A DNA stretch of 64,000 nucleotides. It comes from Agrobacterium vitis (GTDB lineage Bacteria > Pseudomonadota > Alphaproteobacteria > Rhizobiales > Rhizobiaceae). The notes below the pieces were generated by a model. The model ran no database searches. It saw nothing but the letters and a program-made list of their open reading frames with translations, and was not told the origin of the DNA. A program made the translations under genes and the position numbers. Location: NCBI RefSeq assembly GCF_037039395.1, contig NZ_CP146242.1, forward strand, positions 124,001 to 188,000. The letters run 5' to 3'. Below are positions 35,046-44,777 of the stretch, piece after piece; position 1 is the stretch's first letter; the number at the start of each line of letters is the position of its first letter.

Positions 35046-36398
35046 ATGCCAGTCATCTCAAAAATACTCATCGCCAATCGCGGCGAAATCGCCCTTCGCG
35101 TGCTGCGCGCCTGCAAGGAGCTTGGCATTGCCTCCGTTGCCGTGCATTCCACAGCGGATGCCGACGCCATGCATGTGCGCCTCGCCGACGAAAGCGTCTG
35201 CATCGGCCCGCCGCCCTCGCGTGACAGCTATCTGAACATCCACCAGATCGTTGCCGCCTGCGAAATCACCGGGGCGGATGCCGTCCATCCCGGCTATGGA
35301 TTCCTCTCGGAAAATTCCAAGTTTGCCGATATTCTCGATGCCCACGGCATTACCTTCATCGGACCGACCGCCGACCATATCCGGCTTATGGGCGATAAGA
35401 TTACCGCCAAGGAAACCGCAAAATCGCTCGGCATTCCCGTGGTTCCCGGTTCCGCTGGCGAAGTAAAGCCGGAAACTGCGCTGGAAATCGCCCGCGAAAT
35501 CGGCTTTCCAGTGCTGATCAAGGCAACGGCTGGCGGCGGCGGACGCGGCATGAAAGTCGCGAACACCGAAGCGGAGCTGGAAGAAGCCGTTTCCACGGCC
35601 CGTTCGGAAGCCGCTGCTGCTTTCGGTAACGACGCCGTTTATATGGAAAAATACCTCGGTACGCCCCGGCATATCGAAATCCAGGTATTCGGCGATGGTG
35701 AAGGCAATGCCATTCACCTGGGCGAACGCGATTGCTCGCTTCAGCGCCGCCACCAGAAGGTCTGGGAAGAGGCCAATTCCCCTGCCCTGACCCAGGAACA
35801 GCGGATGAAGATCGGTCAGATCTGCGCCGACGCCATGAAGAAGCTGAAATATCGCGGCGCTGGTACGATCGAGTTCCTCTATGAAAACGGCGAGTTCTAT
35901 TTCATCGAAATGAACACCCGTTTGCAGGTGGAGCATCCGGTGACGGAAGCCATTACCGGCATCGATCTGGTCTATGAACAGATCCGCGTTGCATCGGGCG
36001 CTGGTCTTTCCGTGACGCAGGAAGAAGTGGAATTCCGTGGCCATGCCATCGAATGCCGCATCAATGCCGAGGACCCGCGCACCTTCACGCCGTCGCCTGG
36101 CACCATCACCCATTTCCACGCTCCTGGTGGCCTTGGGGTGCGGGTGGATTCCGGCGCTTACGCCGGCTACAAGATCCCGCCTTACTATGATAGCCTGATC
36201 GGCAAGCTGATCGTGCATGGCCGCACCCGCGAAGAATGCATGATGCGTCTGCGCCGGGTTCTGGATGAATTCGTCATTGACGGGATCAAGACGACCCTGC
36301 CATTGTTCCAGGATCTGATCAACAATCCGGATATTGCCAAGGGCGATTACGACATCCATTGGCTGGAGCACTATCTGGCCAAGACGTCCACGAAATAA
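35046..36398 (+). CDS. accC: Biotin carboxylase subunit of acetyl-CoA carboxylase
   Basis: 450 residues starting [25 protein letters not shown]-grasp enzyme that carboxylates AccB-biotin. The glycine-rich lid [54 protein letters not shown] and the C-terminal [20 protein letters not shown] block are diagnostic (segments listed separately). Translated from an ATG 4 nt after the accB stop, so the pair is coupled. Confidence 0.97.
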   Translation: MPVISKILIANRGEIALRVLRACKELGIASVAVHSTADADAMHVRLADESVCIGPPPSRDSYLNIHQIVAACEITGADAVHPGYGFLSENSKFADILDAHGITFIGPTADHIRLMGDKITAKETAKSLGIPVVPGSAGEVKPETALEIAREIGFPVLIKATAGGGGRGMKVANTEAELEEAVSTARSEAAAAFGNDAVYMEKYLGTPRHIEIQVFGDGEGNAIHLGERDCSLQRRHQKVWEEANSPALTQEQRMKIGQICADAMKKLKYRGAGTIEFLYENGEFYFIEMNTRLQVEHPVTEAITGIDLVYEQIRVASGAGLSVTQEEVEFRGHAIECRINAEDPRTFTPSPGTITHFHAPGGLGVRVDSGAYAGYKIPPYYDSLIGKLIVHGRTREECMMRLRRVLDEFVIDGIKTTLPLFQDLINNPDIAKGDYDIHWLEHYLAKTSTK

Positions 36399-36407
36399 GG
36401 ACATAGA

Positions 36408-37046
36408 ATGGGTCGGCGCAGCAAGGATAGAAGCATCACACCCGACATCCTGTTGCGCGCCTATTCCATCGGCTTGTTTCCCATGGCCGAATCCAGTGAC
36501 GACCCGGAGCTGTTCTGGGTCGAGCCTGACCTGCGGGGCATTATTCCCCTCGACAGTTTTCACTATTCCAAAAGCCTGGCCAAGATTATCCGGCAAAAGC
36601 CGTTTGATATCCGCTTCGATACGGCTTTTGCTGCGGTTCTGGACAAATGCGCCGAGCCCGCGCCGGACCGGCCCAGCACCTGGATCAACCAGACAATCCG
36701 CGATCTATACACTGCCCTGTTTCACATGGGCCACGCCCATAGCGTCGAAGCCTTTGAGGGTGATGAACTGGTCGGCGGCCTTTACGGCGTGTCTCTGGGG
36801 GCGGCGTTCTTCGGCGAAAGCATGTTTTCCCGCCGTTCCAATGCATCGAAAATCTGTCTTGTGCATCTGGTCGAAAGGCTGCGGGCACAGGGTTTCGTGC
36901 TGCTCGACACCCAGTTCACCACCGAGCATCTGAAGACCTTCGGGGCGATAGATGTGGCGAAAGACGAGTACGGCAAAATGCTGGAAGAGGCCGTCACTAT
37001 GGCCAATGTGCCGTTTCTACTACCGGAAGAAATCAGTCCAGAATAG
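36408..37046 (+). CDS. aat: Leucyl/phenylalanyl-tRNA--protein transferase
   Basis: 212 residues. Adds Leu or Phe from tRNA to proteins with basic N-termini, marking them for ClpS/ClpAP (N-degron pathway). Signatures: [46 protein letters not shown], and [16 protein letters not shown]. It starts 9 nt after accC and ends the run of plus-strand genes from the DsbA-like gene. Confidence 0.95.
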   Translation: MGRRSKDRSITPDILLRAYSIGLFPMAESSDDPELFWVEPDLRGIIPLDSFHYSKSLAKIIRQKPFDIRFDTAFAAVLDKCAEPAPDRPSTWINQTIRDLYTALFHMGHAHSVEAFEGDELVGGLYGVSLGAAFFGESMFSRRSNASKICLVHLVERLRAQGFVLLDTQFTTEHLKTFGAIDVAKDEYGKMLEEAVTMANVPFLLPEEISPE

Positions 37047-37073
37047 CTGGTTTTCGACATTCCGATTTTTGGC

Positions 37074-37499
37074 TTATTTTACCGGCTTCGGCACGTCGGA
37101 GGTCTGCTTGCAATCTTTCAGCCAGACATCGTAGATCGGGTGCTCGATGGCGTTCAGCGCCGGGCTATCGGCAAACATCCAGCCTGAAAAGATCTGGCGG
37201 ATGCGGCGGTCCAGGGTGATTTCCTCGACCTGCACGAAGGCGTCGACATGCTGGGCCTCGGTTTCATCGCGGGAATAACAGGCCTTGGGTGTCACCTGCA
37301 AGGCGCCGAACTGGACTGTCTCATTGATATAGACGTCAAATTCGGTAATTCGCCCGGTGATCTTGTCCAATCCCGAAAAAACCGCGACGGCGTTGGAAAT
37401 GCGGGCGGCATCGGCTGGAACAGTGGCCGTTATCGAGAACGCTGCCGTGAGGCTGGTTGCTGCCAGAACCGCTCTCAACACCCTTTTCGTCTGTTTCAC
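37074..37499 (-). CDS. DUF2155 exported protein
   Basis: 141 residues using a GTG start at 37499, where an AGGAAT site lies upstream; the longer open frame carries no good start. A signal peptide ends near ADA-ARIS (residue 31). The conserved core runs from AVFSGLDKITGRITEFDVYIN to FSGWMFADSPALNAIEHPIYDVWL with two cysteines. Family of unknown function, widespread in alphaproteobacteria next to the NDUFA12-like gene, as here. Confidence 0.8.
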   Translation of the reverse strand: MKQTKRVLRAVLAATSLTAAFSITATVPADAARISNAVAVFSGLDKITGRITEFDVYINETVQFGALQVTPKACYSRDETEAQHVDAFVQVEEITLDRRIRQIFSGWMFADSPALNAIEHPIYDVWLKDCKQTSDVPKPVK

Positions 37500-37717
37500 A
37501 GATCGTATTCCTGTCGTTTCCGGCCGTCGTCGCTCAGATGGGCCAATTTTCAGATGCGTCAGCAATCGGACCGGCGATCCGAAGTGCAGACACGTCCGCC
37601 CTATGCGCAAAACAAATGTCAGCAGGAAAGCGCTGACAAACCCATGTACCGGAAATTTGTGGCCAAAACCGGAAGAGCGCACAACGTGTAACCCGTCATG
37701 CGCTCACAAAGTCTCTG

Positions 37718-38116
37718 TTAATTGCCGGGCGTCCAGGCGTCGTAGTCGCCGGTGACGCGCGGACGGGCACCGGTCGCGGCAAGAGAGCCCTGCGGACGAT
37801 AGGCTTTTGCGGTGCCGGTCAGGTTTGCCTCATGCGGCTTTTCCCATTCCCGTGGCACGTAATTGTCCTTGGTGGGCGGTACGTCGGTGCGGTGATGCAT
37901 CCAGCCATGCCAGCCGGGCGGAATGGCAGAGGCATCGGCATAGCCGTTGTAAATCACCCAGCGGCGTTGCAGGCCGAAGCTGCTCATGCCGCCTTCATAG
38001 TAGACATTGCCTGCCTCGTCTTCGCCAACGCGCTTGCCTTCACGCCAGGTGAAGAAACGGGTTCCGACGGTCTGGCCACTCCACCAGGTGAAAATCTGCA
38101 ACAAAAGCTGCTTCAT
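37718..38116 (-). CDS. NADH:ubiquinone oxidoreductase 17.2 kDa subunit (NDUFA12) family
   Basis: 132 residues from MKQLLLQIFTWWSGQTVGTR. Supernumerary complex I subunit at the matrix/cytosolic side near NuoE/F/G; found in mitochondria and alphaproteobacteria. Family features: RFFTWREGKRVGEDEAGNVYYE, RRWVIYNGYADASAIPPGWHGWMHH, and a proline-rich Tyr-containing tail. A GAGGAAAAG site sets the start, excluding 13 upstream codons. Followed by the DUF2155 gene on the same strand, a common rhizobial pair. Confidence 0.9.
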   Translation of the reverse strand: MKQLLLQIFTWWSGQTVGTRFFTWREGKRVGEDEAGNVYYEGGMSSFGLQRRWVIYNGYADASAIPPGWHGWMHHRTDVPPTKDNYVPREWEKPHEANLTGTAKAYRPQGSLAATGARPRVTGDYDAWTPGN

Positions 38117-38216
38117 GTCTTTTCCTCGGCTCCGCCACGGTCTGGCGGCTTTCAATGATAATCTGCTTATGACGCCTTGACGGGCGCTTGTCCAGAGATT
38201 CGGGTCAAAGCCCTGT

Positions 38217-38678
38217 TCATTTCAGCTTGAACTTGAAGCCGAAATGGCTCTTCTTAAAGCCCAGCCACTCATAAAACCGATGCGCGTCGAGCCGCACCGC
38301 GTTTGACGTCAACTGCACCTGCCGCAAGCCCTGCTCCCGTGCCTGTTCAAGGCAAAATTCGATCATCTGCGCCCCGATCCCCTGCCCCCGGCAATCGGCC
38401 CGTGTCTGCACGGCCTCGACGATCATCGAAGACGACCCGCGCCCGGTCAATGTCGTGGTGACCATGGTCTGGAAGGTGCCAACCACCGTGCCATCACGCT
38501 CCGCCACATACAGGATCTCATTGCTCGATGCGGCAATGCGGCGAAAAGCAGCAAGGTAATCCGGCAGGGCATCGGGGTCTGTGGTATCGCCATGACCGCC
38601 GAGATCGTCAGCGGCAAACAGCGCCACCACCGCGACAATATCCGTTTCTTGTGCCGGGCGAATGGTCAACGGGGACAT
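38217..38678 (-). CDS. GNAT-family N-acetyltransferase
   Basis: 153 residues. IRPAQETDIVAVVALF is the first strand/helix, RADCRGQGIGAQMIEFCLEQARE the acetyl-CoA loop, and HRFYEWLGFKKSHFGFKFKL the C-terminal segment seen in small single-domain GNATs. Substrate unknown. It lies 39 bp after another GNAT gene on the same strand, downstream of gatB. Confidence 0.85.
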   Translation of the reverse strand: MSPLTIRPAQETDIVAVVALFAADDLGGHGDTTDPDALPDYLAAFRRIAASSNEILYVAERDGTVVGTFQTMVTTTLTGRGSSSMIVEAVQTRADCRGQGIGAQMIEFCLEQAREQGLRQVQLTSNAVRLDAHRFYEWLGFKKSHFGFKFKLK

Positions 38679-38717
38679 GATGATCCTGAAGGTTTCGGGC
38701 TGAGGGTTATAAACGCC

Positions 38718-39236
38718 CTAGAAAGGCCCGGATAAAACATTGGCCAGCGGCTTTTCCATGACCAAGCCTTCGATGCTGCTGCCCGCTGCACCGCAATTCT
38801 GGGTGCGATCGACCTCCACGAAGCCGTGGCTGGTGTAAAAAGCGACAGCACCGGTATTTTTGGGCTCCACGTCCAGCCGCAGGATCTCGGCGTCCGGGAA
38901 GCAGGTTTCCAGTTCGGCCAGAATGTCGGTGCCAATGCCCTGACGGTGAAAGCCGGGGTGGACGTAAAGCTGATGCAGAATGGCGGTCTTGACCATATTG
39001 TCCGCCATGGCGGCAAAACCCATGCCGCCGAGGCGCTTGCCATCGTCAGCCACCAGAAATTCACCGCCCTTTTTCGCCAGCCTGGCTTTCAACGCGGCAG
39101 CCGAATGCCAGGTATCGATAATCTTCTGCACCTTGGCCACGCCATAGAGACCGTCATAGGTGGCATGCCAGGTGTCCGACAGCAGCACTCGCACCTTTTC
39201 CAGATCCCGGTCATTGGCGGTGCGGATGAAGAACAT
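38718..39236 (-). CDS. GNAT-family N-acetyltransferase
   Basis: 172 residues. IRTANDRDLEKVRVLLSDTW at the start, LYVHPGFHRQGIGTDILAEL as the acetyl-CoA loop and NTGAVAFYTSHGFVEVDR as the C-terminal fold. The start codon lies 6 nt after the gatB stop, with a GGAGGAG site overlapping the end of gatB, so it is almost surely in the gatB transcript. Substrate unknown. Confidence 0.87.
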   Translation of the reverse strand: MFFIRTANDRDLEKVRVLLSDTWHATYDGLYGVAKVQKIIDTWHSAAALKARLAKKGGEFLVADDGKRLGGMGFAAMADNMVKTAILHQLYVHPGFHRQGIGTDILAELETCFPDAEILRLDVEPKNTGAVAFYTSHGFVEVDRTQNCGAAGSSIEGLVMEKPLANVLSGPF

Positions 39237-39242
39237 CGGACT

Positions 39243-40745
39243 TTACTCCTCCAGGCCCAGCTTGGCCTTGACCAGCGCCTGCACCGCCTGCGGATTGGCC
39301 TTGCCACCGGTCGCCTTCATCACCTGACCAACAAACCAACCGGCCAGGGTCGGCTTGGCCAGCACCTTGGCGACCTGATCGGGATTGGCGGCGATGATTT
39401 CATCCACAGCCTTCTCGATGGCGCCTGTGTCAGTCACCTGTTTCATGCCCCGACTCTCAACGATATCGGCGGGGTCTCCGCCCTCGTTGAAGACGATTTC
39501 AAACAGGTCCTTGGCGATCTTGCCGGAAATGGTCTCCGCCTTGATCAGATCGATGATACCACCGAGCTGGGCAGGTGAAACCGGAGTCTCTTCAATGCCT
39601 TTACCGGCTTTGTTCAAGGCGCCCAGCAAGTCGTTGATCACCCAGTTGGCGGCAATTTTGCCATCGCGACCGGCGGCCACGGCTTCGTAATAGTCAGCAA
39701 TCGCCTTTTCAGACACCAGCACCGAGGCATCGTAGACGGAAAGACCCAAGGAGGCGACAAAACGTGCCTTCTTGTCGTCGGGCAATTCCGGCAGATCCTT
39801 TTTCAAGGCCTGCACGAAGGCATCGTCGAATTCCAACGGCAGCAGGTCGGGATCGGGGAAATAGCGATAATCATGCGCGTCTTCCTTGGAGCGCATCGAG
39901 CGGGTCTCGCCCTTGCCCGGATCAAACAGCCGGGTTTCCTGATCAATCGAGCCGCCATCCTCCAGAATAGCGATCTGGCGACGAGCTTCATACTCAATGG
40001 CCTGACCGATGAAGCGAATGGAATTGACGTTCTTGATTTCGCAGCGCGTGCCGAATTCGCCGCCCGGCTTGCGCACCGAGACATTGACGTCGGCGCGCAT
40101 CGAGCCTTCGTCCATATTGCCGTCGCAGGTGCCGAGATAGCGCACGATAGAGCGCAGCTTGGTCATATAGGCCTTGGCTTCGTCGGAAGAGCGCATGTCC
40201 GGCTTCGACACGATTTCCATCAGCGCAACACCGGAGCGGTTCAGGTCGACATAGGACATGGTCGGGTGCTGATCATGCATCGACTTGCCGGCATCCTGCT
40301 CCAGATGCAGCCGCTCGATACCGATTTCGATATCCTCGAAATTGCCCTGACGATCGGGCCCGAGCGAAATGATGATCTTGCCTTCGCCGACAATCGGGTC
40401 CTTGAACTGCGAGATCTGGTAGCCCTGCGGCAGGTCGGGATAGAAATAGTTCTTACGGTCAAAAATCGAACGCTTGTTGATTTTCGCCTTCAGGCCAAGA
40501 CCGGTGCGCACCGCCTGGCGAACGCATTCCTCGTTGATAACAGGCAACATGCCGGGCATGGCCGCATCGACCAGCGACACATTGTCATTCGGTGCATTGC
40601 CAAATGTGGTCGAAGCCCCGGAAAACAGCTTCGACTGACTTAGCACCTGGGCATGAACTTCCATGCCGATAACGATTTCCCAATCGCCGGTGGCGCCGGG
40701 AATCAGGCGTTTCGGGTCGGGGGTGCGCGTATCGACAAGGGTCAT
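39243..40745 (-). CDS. gatB: Aspartyl/glutamyl-tRNA amidotransferase subunit B
   Basis: 500 residues from [20 protein letters not shown]; the longer upstream frame has no family match. GatB is the kinase/tRNA-binding subunit of GatCAB, which converts mischarged Glu-tRNA-Gln and Asp-tRNA-Asn. Motifs: [54 protein letters not shown]. The C-terminal YqeY-like tail binds tRNA. It stands about 4 kb from gatCA in this genome and is followed by two GNAT genes. Confidence 0.97.
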   Translation of the reverse strand: MTLVDTRTPDPKRLIPGATGDWEIVIGMEVHAQVLSQSKLFSGASTTFGNAPNDNVSLVDAAMPGMLPVINEECVRQAVRTGLGLKAKINKRSIFDRKNYFYPDLPQGYQISQFKDPIVGEGKIIISLGPDRQGNFEDIEIGIERLHLEQDAGKSMHDQHPTMSYVDLNRSGVALMEIVSKPDMRSSDEAKAYMTKLRSIVRYLGTCDGNMDEGSMRADVNVSVRKPGGEFGTRCEIKNVNSIRFIGQAIEYEARRQIAILEDGGSIDQETRLFDPGKGETRSMRSKEDAHDYRYFPDPDLLPLEFDDAFVQALKKDLPELPDDKKARFVASLGLSVYDASVLVSEKAIADYYEAVAAGRDGKIAANWVINDLLGALNKAGKGIEETPVSPAQLGGIIDLIKAETISGKIAKDLFEIVFNEGGDPADIVESRGMKQVTDTGAIEKAVDEIIAANPDQVAKVLAKPTLAGWFVGQVMKATGGKANPQAVQALVKAKLGLEE

Positions 40746-41095
40746 GACATGCTCTTTTTCAGACCAATTCCGGCAAAAACACGAGAGATTTCGCCTGAGG
40801 AATTGCACAAACATAAAGAAGCCGGAGCGGGAGGCGATCTGGAAAAAACAGCAATGCTCCGACAGGTGATTTTCACCTTCCCGGTTAGAACAAATGCGCG
40901 GAACGCGCAAGACGGAGCAGCACCCTCGCCTGTCAAGGAACGGCCTGACGACACTGAAAAGAGCGGATGACGTGGCAAAATTAGCGGTCGCTCGCAAAAT
41001 GCGGGGCAAAGCAGTCTCAACAGCCTTTCAAGGCGGATGACGCGCCTTGGAAAACAGGCTATGGGGGCGGCGGAGAACAGCCTTTGGAAACAGAC
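40746..41095. other. 350-bp divergent spacer between gatB and the GT2 gene
   Basis: No gene with a ribosome site was found. It contains an inverted repeat CAAGGCG...CGCCTTG at about 41029-41049 and must hold the promoters of gatB and of the glycosyltransferase cassette. Confidence 0.4.
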
Positions 41096-41845
41096 ATGAA
41101 CGCCCAATTGCCCCGCTTTGCCGTTGTCGTCCCCATGAAGAATGAGGCGGATAACATCGACCTGCTGATCGGCGAGATCGAAACCGCCTGTCAGGGCGAG
41201 GAGTTCGAAGCAATCTTCGTGGATGACGGCTCAACCGATGCCACACTTGCCCGGCTGAAGCAGGCTGCGAGCGCCAAGCCATGGGTGCGCGTGCTGCATC
41301 ATCCCACCTCCGGCGGTCAATCGGCAGCGATCCATTCGGGCGTCAATGCGGCGCGGGCGCCTGTCATCTGCACCATGGATGGCGATGGCCAGAACCCTCC
41401 CTCGGAAATTCCCCGTCTAGTCGCCCCGCTTCTCACGACAGGTGTCGATAGCGACCTTGGCCTTGTAGCCGGACAGCGGGCCAAGCGGCAGGACACTTTG
41501 TCGAAGAAGATCGCCTCGCGTCTTGCCAATGGCATCCGCCAGAGCATCTTGCAGGACAAGACCCGTGACACCGGCTGCGGGCTGAAAGCCTTTCGGCGCG
41601 ATGCGTTTCTGGACCTGCCATTTTTCAACCACATGCACCGCTATCTGCCGGCCCTGTTTTCCGCCTATGGCTGGCGGGTGGCGCATGTGGATGTCGGCCA
41701 CCGGCACCGCCATGCTGGTGTTTCGAATTACAACAATCTTCAGCGTGCGCTGGTCGGCATTCATGACCTGATCGGCGTCAGCTGGCTGATCAAACGCCGC
41801 AAGACCGTGCGCCCGCAGGATATCGGACCGTCATCTCATGAATGA
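41096..41845 (+). CDS. GT2 polyprenyl-phosphate sugar synthase (DPM/RgtE-like)
   Basis: 249 residues from MNAQLPRFAVVVPMKNEADN. GT-A fold family 2 enzyme of the dolichyl-phosphate mannose synthase type: FVDDGSTDATL and the metal site MDGDGQNPP. No C-terminal membrane helix. Such enzymes load a sugar on polyprenyl phosphate for use in the periplasm. Next to LABN and GT39 genes it fits the rhizobial pattern that makes dodecaprenyl-phosphate galacturonic acid (RgtE) for lipid A/core decoration; the sugar here is inference. Overlaps the next gene by 8 bp. Confidence 0.85.
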   Translation: MNAQLPRFAVVVPMKNEADNIDLLIGEIETACQGEEFEAIFVDDGSTDATLARLKQAASAKPWVRVLHHPTSGGQSAAIHSGVNAARAPVICTMDGDGQNPPSEIPRLVAPLLTTGVDSDLGLVAGQRAKRQDTLSKKIASRLANGIRQSILQDKTRDTGCGLKAFRRDAFLDLPFFNHMHRYLPALFSAYGWRVAHVDVGHRHRHAGVSNYNNLQRALVGIHDLIGVSWLIKRRKTVRPQDIGPSSHE

Positions 41846-42161
41846 TCTTCTCGCCTATTTCAAAATCCACGACACCAACGATCTGATCTGGCTGGCGCTG
41901 GGGGTGATTGCCCAGTTGATGTTTTCGCTACGGTTCATCATCCAGTGGCTGGTGTCTGAAAAGCAGAAACGTTCGGTCATTCCCGCCGCCTTCTGGTGGT
42001 TTTCGGTGATCGGCGGTATCATGCTGCTGGCCTATGGCATACACCGAGGCGAGCCGATCATCATGCTTGGCCAAGGGCTTGGCATCATCGTCTATATCCG
42101 AAACCTGATGCTGCTGCATCAGGGCCGCAAGACCGATCTGCCCTCCGAATCCAAATCATAA
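41838..42161 (+). CDS. LABN-domain membrane protein
   Basis: 107 residues. Lipid A biosynthesis N-terminal (LABN) domain with about three membrane helices: DLIWLALGVIAQLMFSLRFIIQW, an AFWWFSVIGGIMLLAYGI segment, and MLGQGLGIIVYIRNLML. The SLRFIIQWLVSEK and P-x-x-FWW features define the family. The small protein between a sugar-loading GT2 and a GT39 may help flip or hand over the lipid-linked sugar; this role is not proven. Its start overlaps the upstream gene. Confidence 0.87.
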   Translation: MNDLLAYFKIHDTNDLIWLALGVIAQLMFSLRFIIQWLVSEKQKRSVIPAAFWWFSVIGGIMLLAYGIHRGEPIIMLGQGLGIIVYIRNLMLLHQGRKTDLPSESKS

Positions 42162-42174
42162 ACCGGCGGCCCCG

Positions 42175-43617
42175 ATGCGCATCACTCTGACCACCAGCGT
42201 CTTCCTCATTCTTGCCATCACGCTCTACCGGGTCGTGATGCTGCATTTCGACGGCACAGACCTGTTTGTGGATGAGGCGCAATACTGGCTGTGGTCGACC
42301 CATCTCGACTTCGGCTATTACTCAAAGCCACCGATGATCGCCTGGGTGATCCATCTGTTCACGCTGATCGGTGGCAGCCAGGATATTCTCTGGATCCGTG
42401 TGGCAAGCCCGCTATTCCATATGGCAACGGCGCTGCTGCTGATTCCGGCGACATCTAGGTTGACCGGCTCTGAAAAGGCCGGGCTTTGGACAGGACTGAG
42501 CTATGCGACCCTGCCGGGCGTCGCATTGTCATCGGTGTTCATGTCCACCGACACGATCCTGTTTCCCTTCCTGGCGCTGACGCTGCTGTGTTATGCGCAT
42601 CTGATCGAGCGCCGCTCGGCTGGCTATGCGGTTCTGATGGGCATCGCCATTGGCTGCGGCACCCTGTCGAAATACGCGATGCTGTATTTCGCCGCGACCG
42701 CGATCATTGCCGCCATCGCTCTGCCCAAGGCACGCATCGCGCTGCGAGACACCGTTCTTGCCATCTTCGCGGCCGCTGTGGTCATGGCTCCGAATATCTG
42801 GTGGAACAGCACCCATGGCGGCGCTACGCTGAAACACACCTCGGAAAATGCCGATTGGCATGGGCTGAATTTCAATATCGGCAAGGCGGCAGAGTTTCTC
42901 GGCAGTCAATTCGGCGTGGTCGGACCGGTGCTGTTTGCCGCGCTGCTGATCGTATTTTACCGGATGCTGCGGGGCCAAACCTCCAAAACCGAAAAACATC
43001 TGTTCATCCTCTCCTGGCCGATCATTCTCGCTATCGTTTTCCAGGCGTTGATGTCGCGCGCCTATGCCAATTGGGCAGCCACCGCTTACGCAGCCGGGAC
43101 CATGCTGGCGGTGTGGTATCTGCTCCAGGCCTCACCTCGGGCGCTGAAAATCTCGCTGGCGATCAACGGCATCGTCGCCATCGCCTTTCCGCTGCTGGCA
43201 GTCTTTCCTCAGGATGTCACGACACCGAAGGGCCAACCGGTGCTGGCGCGTTATCTGGGACGGTCCGATTTGAGCTGGGCGATTGCCACGACAGCCGCGA
43301 GGAGCGGCACCGCCACCATCGTCGCTGATAACCGCGATATTCTTGCCGATCTGTTTCACACGCTGCGTGACGAACCTTTCGCCATCAAGGCCCGGACTGC
43401 CGGTGGTTTTCCGCGCAATTATTATGAGCAGGAATTTCCGCTGACCTCGGCGCTCGGCACGGAAACCGTACTTTATGTGACCGGAGCCAATGTCACTTGC
43501 CACGGCGCGGTGGTCGATCCGGTCGCGGATCTGACGCCGAAGGATGGCTATCTCATGGGACGCAAGCTGAAAGCCTACGCGATTTCCGCCAGCTGCCTGA
43601 CCAACCAGTTGACATAA
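42175..43617 (+). CDS. GT39-family (PMT_2/ArnT-like) glycosyltransferase
   Basis: 480 residues with about ten to twelve membrane helices. The first periplasmic loop carries FVDEAQYWLWSTHLDFGYYSKPPMIAW, with the acidic DEA motif used by GT-C enzymes, and LSSVFMSTDTILFPF further on. Such enzymes move a sugar from polyprenyl phosphate to lipid A or LPS core at the outer face of the inner membrane; rhizobial Rgt proteins transfer galacturonic acid. Last gene of the three-gene cassette, 13 bp after the LABN gene. Acceptor unknown. Confidence 0.87.
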   Translation: MRITLTTSVFLILAITLYRVVMLHFDGTDLFVDEAQYWLWSTHLDFGYYSKPPMIAWVIHLFTLIGGSQDILWIRVASPLFHMATALLLIPATSRLTGSEKAGLWTGLSYATLPGVALSSVFMSTDTILFPFLALTLLCYAHLIERRSAGYAVLMGIAIGCGTLSKYAMLYFAATAIIAAIALPKARIALRDTVLAIFAAAVVMAPNIWWNSTHGGATLKHTSENADWHGLNFNIGKAAEFLGSQFGVVGPVLFAALLIVFYRMLRGQTSKTEKHLFILSWPIILAIVFQALMSRAYANWAATAYAAGTMLAVWYLLQASPRALKISLAINGIVAIAFPLLAVFPQDVTTPKGQPVLARYLGRSDLSWAIATTAARSGTATIVADNRDILADLFHTLRDEPFAIKARTAGGFPRNYYEQEFPLTSALGTETVLYVTGANVTCHGAVVDPVADLTPKDGYLMGRKLKAYAISASCLTNQLT

Positions 43618-43628
43618 GCTGCCCGCCC

Positions 43629-44147
43629 CTACTCGAACCCGCCGCCGGGGCCATAAGTAAAGCTGCGTTTTTCAACGAGACGCTTCGACATGCCGACCGT
43701 TTCCACATCCCGGTCCAGCTTCGGATTATAGACCACCGACAGCCAGTGGACGCTATAACCATGGTGTTCGAAAAAACCGACGGCCTGACGGTTGCGGGCA
43801 TGGGTTTCCAGATGTGCCTCCTCAAAACCCAAGTGAACGATATCTTCCTCGATCGAAGCGAGCAGCGCCTTGCTATAGCCGCGCCGCTGGTAATCGGGAT
43901 CGATCCAGAAATCGGAAATCTTATCATCGAGATTTTCGCGCGCCGCCCAGCCGACGGGGTGACCTGCATGTTCGACCACGGACATGGTGATCAGGTTCGA
44001 GCGGGCAAAATTGGTGAATGCGCTGCGGGCAGTATCAACCATCGTCCGGGTTTCACCGACGGGAATCATCGCCTGCTCCCAGGCGCGAAAGCCGATATCG
44101 GCCAAAACCCCTGCTTCGTCGGAATGCGCGCTGCGAATCGTCGACAT
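43629..44147 (-). CDS. GNAT-family N-acetyltransferase, paralogue 1
   Basis: 172 residues from MSTIRSAHSDEAGVLADI with a GAGGAG site. GWAARENLDDKISDFWIDPD and QRRGYSKALLASIEED form the core and acetyl-CoA loop. It shares this core clearly with the next gene upstream ([20 protein letters not shown] and QRRGIGRSL), so the two are tandem duplicates. Ends 11 bp from the convergent GT39 gene. Substrate unknown. Confidence 0.87.
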   Translation of the reverse strand: MSTIRSAHSDEAGVLADIGFRAWEQAMIPVGETRTMVDTARSAFTNFARSNLITMSVVEHAGHPVGWAARENLDDKISDFWIDPDYQRRGYSKALLASIEEDIVHLGFEEAHLETHARNRQAVGFFEHHGYSVHWLSVVYNPKLDRDVETVGMSKRLVEKRSFTYGPGGGFE

Positions 44148-44243
44148 CGGCTCCTCACCTGGATGATCGGTTGAGTAGATCACCAGGAATGCAACAGCGC
44201 CAGTAGCGTTAAGGTTTTATGAACACTTTGCTGAGGACGCGGT

Positions 44244-44777
44244 TCAGTAAAGCCGCCGCCGCAGCCGGACCTTGGGAATTTCCAATTCCATGACCGCGTC
44301 GCGCTCCATGCCTTGCCAGACGGTCTCGAATCCGCAGCTTTTATAAAGGGCCTGGGCCGCAAAATTATTCTGATGGGTGGAAATTCGGGCCTGCTTCACG
44401 CCTTCGCGTCGCATCGTCTCGCAAAAATGCAGCACCAGCGACCGGCCAATGCCACGCCGCTGCCGGTCAGGCGAGATCCAGATATCGGAAATCACGTCCT
44501 GTTGCGCCTCACGCGCCCCCCAACCGGCAATCGCGCCTTCGATCTCGGCAACAATGACATCCAGTGCAGGCCCGAAGGGGAAGCGCAAAAACGCTTCCTT
44601 GACCTTTTGCGCAATAGCCGGATCGGTCATGGCGCGATCCAGCGGCCCGGTGGAGCGCCAGCTGTCCCAGCCGATGTGGCCGACCATCTGCCGGTCAGCC
44701 TCCTCCATCGGCCTCAGGATCAATGACTTACCACCATTGAGCGGGCGTGAACTTTCCGGCGGCCTGTTCGATGACAT
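44244..44777 (-). CDS. GNAT-family N-acetyltransferase, paralogue 2
   Basis: 177 residues. The start at 44777 overlaps the gatA 3-prime end by 50 bp; it is preferred because the first beta strand [11 protein letters not shown] is needed, whereas the next methionine (44708) would cut it. Core [20 protein letters not shown] and loop [13 protein letters not shown] as in paralogue 1. The overlap implies translation from the gatCA transcript. Substrate unknown. Confidence 0.83.
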   Translation of the reverse strand: MSSNRPPESSRPLNGGKSLILRPMEEADRQMVGHIGWDSWRSTGPLDRAMTDPAIAQKVKEAFLRFPFGPALDVIVAEIEGAIAGWGAREAQQDVISDIWISPDRQRRGIGRSLVLHFCETMRREGVKQARISTHQNNFAAQALYKSCGFETVWQGMERDAVMELEIPKVRLRRRLY

